A stretch of DNA of 7,773 nucleotides from Candidatus Hydrogenedentota bacterium (GTDB lineage Bacteria > Hydrogenedentota > Hydrogenedentia > Hydrogenedentales > SLHB01), in the NCBI GenBank assembly GCA_016934125.1, contig JAFGTL010000666.1, forward strand, positions 1-7,773, written 5' to 3'. Of the stretch, positions 6,383 to 7,773 are shown one piece after another (within the stretch, counting starts at the first letter, position 1; every line of letters begins with the position of its first letter). Under the pieces are notes generated by a model, which did not search any database, was not told the origin of the DNA, and saw only the letters and a list, made by a program, of their open reading frames with translations. The translations under genes and the position numbers were made by a program.

Positions 6383-6435
6383 ACGGCGGCATTGGGATGC
6401 AGGTGTGGCCCGTCCACCTGCTCACCACTTTCTTC

Positions 6436-6464
6436 TTGACATGGGACGTGGTTTGTGATACAAA
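6436..6464 (+). promoter_or_regulatory. strong sigma70-type promoter of the membrane protein/regulator operon
   Basis: TTGACA (6436-6441) is a perfect -35. After exactly 17 bp comes TACAAA (6459-6464, four of six matches), preceded by TGA (6456-6458) as an extended -10. Transcription would begin near 6471, which excludes the TTG at 6469 as the translation start and supports the ATG at 6499. Confidence 0.7.
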
Positions 6465-6465
6465 C
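6451..6465. promoter_or_regulatory. perfect palindromic operator over the operon's -10
   Basis: GTTTGT (6451-6456) and ACAAAC (6460-6465) are perfect inverted arms around GAT, directly covering the extended -10 region. The second gene of the operon encodes a winged-helix DNA-binding protein, so autorepression at this site is the simplest reading. An adjoining 8-bp palindrome, AACTAGTT (6463-6470), shares bases with it. Confidence 0.55.
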
Positions 6466-6486
6466 TAGTTGGCAAGAGCATGCCAG

Positions 6487-6493
6487 AGGAGGG
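6487..6493 (+). promoter_or_regulatory. ribosome binding site of the membrane protein gene
   Basis: AGGAGGG lies 5 nt before the ATG at 6499 and decides this start over the upstream in-frame TTG at 6469. Confidence 0.8.
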
Positions 6494-6498
6494 CAACC

Positions 6499-7287
6499 AT
6501 GAGCGATTCCCCGTTCCAGAACGGCAAACAGGCCGAGGATATCCGGCAAATCCCAAGATGGACACGCAGGTACGCCATGAATCGCAGAAGCTTTGGCGTT
6601 GCGCTCAATATCGGGGTATTCCTGTTCCTCTTCGGCGTGATCAAGGGGTTCTCGCACCTCTCAGGTGTGGCTCATCGGGCAGGAGAGACGTTCCTCTCTT
6701 ACCTCCTCTTCGCCCCGGCGCTGATCGCCTGTGTGGTGGTTTGCGTCGGCTCGATCTACCTCTCTGTCCCGAAATGGGGCGGGCGCAAACTGGAGGGCCT
6801 GCTCAAGCGCCTGGAAGGGCGCGGCGGCTCGGCAACGCTCTCCGTGCCGGGCAACACGAAGAAGCGCAGGTGGGACATGCTGGTTGCGGGAGGGCTGTTT
6901 GCCTGCTGCATTGTGGCGTGCGTGTGTCTGGGCAGCCTTGGCTACATCCCGAGCACCTACATGCAACCGGTGTCGGCGCTCTACTCCGTCCCGTTTCTCC
7001 TGTTCCTTGCCTACAGACTCTGGCCGATCGCGGGGCCGATTCCCCTGCTGTGGCCTCTGCTGTATTCGGTGCACGCCGTCCTGATCCTGGCCGGAGCCCC
7101 CATTCTCTTCACAGGCTCCTGGGAAGGGCTCAACATCCTGATCCCCGTCGGGGGATACGGGATGCTCACGTCGCTGATCGGATTCGCCTACAGCCGCTAT
7201 GCCCTGCGGCGGCTGAAACGCCTGGCGCGGATTGAGGGCGGAGAGAACGGCCCGGAAACGCAGGCCATCGATGCCGATGAATCCTGA
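6499..7287 (+). CDS. polytopic membrane protein co-transcribed with a winged-helix regulator
   Basis: This is a 262-residue inner-membrane protein of unknown function. A charged N-terminal region ending RWTRRYAMNRR (20-30) is followed by about six membrane helices: 34-52, 66-88, 127-149, 158-173, 178-203 and 211-230. The largest cytoplasmic or external loop, at about 90-126, is basic (KLEGLLKRLEGRGG at 97-110, NTKKRRW at 119-125), and basic residues flank most helices. The tail (about 235-262) starts basic (RRLKRLARI, 237-245) and ends acidic. No transporter, enzyme or receptor motif is recognised. The gene overlaps the regulator by 17 bp, indicating translational coupling, and shares its promoter and palindromic operator. 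From experience, similar membrane-protein/winged-helix pairs occur in several Planctomycetota-related genomes; their role is not known to me. The protein could be a sensor or a target of the regulator, but this is inference. Confidence 0.85.
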   Translation: MSDSPFQNGKQAEDIRQIPRWTRRYAMNRRSFGVALNIGVFLFLFGVIKGFSHLSGVAHRAGETFLSYLLFAPALIACVVVCVGSIYLSVPKWGGRKLEGLLKRLEGRGGSATLSVPGNTKKRRWDMLVAGGLFACCIVACVCLGSLGYIPSTYMQPVSALYSVPFLLFLAYRLWPIAGPIPLLWPLLYSVHAVLILAGAPILFTGSWEGLNILIPVGGYGMLTSLIGFAYSRYALRRLKRLARIEGGENGPETQAIDADES

Positions 7288-7570
7288 TCGCCTAATCCAC
7301 GAGCCTGCCAGGCTCCGCATCATGATGATCCTGTCCGGCGTCGATGAGGCGGACTTCAAATTCATGCTTTCGGCCACGGGCACAACGAAGGGCAATCTCT
7401 CCTCCCACGCGGATCGCCTCGAACAGGCCGGTTACATCGAGATCACGAAAAGCTTCAACGGCAAAATCCCCAACACCCGCTATCGCCTCACCCCGGCAGG
7501 CAAGAGCGCACTTGAGAAGTATTGGGCCGTGATCGACGAGATGCGGGCACTCAGCGGCAAGGGCCCCTGA
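7271..7570 (+). CDS. small winged-helix transcriptional regulator (HTH_34-like)
   Basis: This 99-residue protein is almost entirely one winged-helix DNA-binding domain, of the single-domain type related to PF13601 and the MarR/ArsR fold. RLIHEPARLRIMMIL (7-21) forms helix 1 and DEADFKFMLSAT (25-36) helix 2. GTTKGNLSSHADRLEQAGYI (37-56) holds the recognition helix and the start of the wing, and NGKIPNTRYRLTPAGKSAL (63-81) holds the wing and following helix. The C-terminal helix (about 81-94) probably mediates dimerisation. There is no ligand or metal-binding domain, and no cysteine at all. It likely binds its own operon promoter at the palindrome 6451-6465. The start is chosen at 7271 because AGG lies 6 nt upstream; the ATG at 7277 is an equally possible start and would remove two residues. 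Both overlap the end of the membrane protein gene. Confidence 0.87.
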   Translation: MPMNPDRLIHEPARLRIMMILSGVDEADFKFMLSATGTTKGNLSSHADRLEQAGYIEITKSFNGKIPNTRYRLTPAGKSALEKYWAVIDEMRALSGKGP

Positions 7571-7578
7571 CGGGGCCC
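7561..7578. terminator. GC hairpin overlapping the regulator's stop codon
   Basis: GGGCCCC (7561-7567) and GGGGCCC (7572-7578) form a perfect 7-bp stem around TGAC. The stop codon 7568-7570 lies in the loop. It stands between two convergent genes (stops at 7570 and 7617) and is symmetric, so it may end transcription from both sides. There is no T-tract. Confidence 0.5.
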
Positions 7579-7616
7579 GGAACGTCTGGTAGCGAAGGGC
7601 GGCGCGTTGACGCATA

Positions 7617-7773
7617 TCACGGGGACGCGGCGATGGTGACGGGGCCGGTGAGCAGGCCGGCACGCACGCGGACGACGGGGGAGCAGGTGCCGTCGCCGGC
7701 CACAACGACGTAGTCGCCGTCGGGAGGCAGGTGGGTGAGTTCGAAGGAACCGTCGTCGTTGACGGAGGCGCCT
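7617..7773 (-). CDS. C-terminal end of a protein with a carboxypeptidase-regulatory-like domain (partial)
   Basis: The minus strand is open from the right edge to a TGA at 7617-7619 and encodes the last 51 residues. They include NDDGSFELTHLPPDGDYVVV, the typical DGSF...LPPGDY signature of a CarboxypepD_reg/CNA-B-like beta-sandwich repeat (PF13620-type), and end GPVTIAASP. Such domains are usually found in exported or surface proteins as structural repeats. Codon use is strongly GC at third positions, which supports real coding. The start and the rest of the protein lie outside the window, so the overall function cannot be told. The gene converges on the regulator, with 46 bp between the stops. 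Confidence 0.75.
   Translation of the reverse strand, partial: GASVNDDGSFELTHLPPDGDYVVVAGDGTCSPVVRVRAGLLTGPVTIAASP

Noticed and set aside
6469..6498. TTG at 6469 as start of the membrane protein
   Set aside because: It lies upstream of the predicted transcription start (about 6471), while the ATG at 6499 has AGGAGGG 5 nt before it.
7232..7270. TTG at 7232 as start of the regulator
   Set aside because: The added residues are an Arg-rich off-frame reading of the membrane protein tail, and family members begin just before the RLIHEP segment.

Overview
This is a GC-rich window with few genes per kilobase. It has long intergenic regions and several membrane or exported proteins. The gene mix suggests an uncultured-type Planctomycetota, Lentisphaerota or Hydrogenedentota genome: a very large exported FAD-dependent oxidoreductase with a discoidin-like insert, a DUF4143 ATPase, a DUF3592-type membrane protein, and a polytopic membrane protein paired with a winged-helix regulator. 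That placement is inferred from gene families only; there is no rRNA or marker gene here. I see no CRISPR array, tRNA, rRNA, IS element or phage module.

Layout from left to right. Positions 1-72 may be the tail of a plus-strand gene, followed by a GC-rich palindromic repeat (82-118). A single-gene unit follows: an extended -10 promoter (150-178) and an AAA_14/DUF4143 ATPase (208-1551). A second extended -10 promoter (1594-1622) precedes a DUF3592-type membrane protein. Its reading frame appears broken at a run of six G's (2150-2155), so the C-terminal membrane half continues in another frame and ends at 2595. A second copy of the palindromic repeat sits just after that stop (2605-2640), between two convergent genes.

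Most of the right half is one minus-strand gene, 2697-6194. It encodes a 1165-residue exported protein made of two oxidoreductase units in tandem. The first has a degenerate nucleotide-binding motif and carries a discoidin-like insert; the second has an intact motif and is followed by HEAT-like repeats. It shares a 304-bp divergent control region (6195-6498) with a plus-strand operon. That region holds three perfect odd-spaced palindromes: one on the oxidoreductase's putative -35, one in the middle, and one on the -10 of the operon promoter, which has a consensus -35.

The operon encodes a six-helix membrane protein (6499-7287) and, overlapping it, a small winged-helix DNA-binding protein (7271-7570). 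The arrangement suggests the regulator represses its own operon through the palindrome at 6451-6465. A hairpin overlapping the regulator's stop separates it from a convergent gene entering from the right edge, of which only the last 51 codons are present (a carboxypeptidase-regulatory-like beta-sandwich domain).

No single well-supported new defence or biosynthetic system is visible. The items most worth following up are the tandem oxidoreductase, the multi-palindrome divergent promoter, the frameshifted DUF3592 gene and the repeat found 9 nt after two stop codons.
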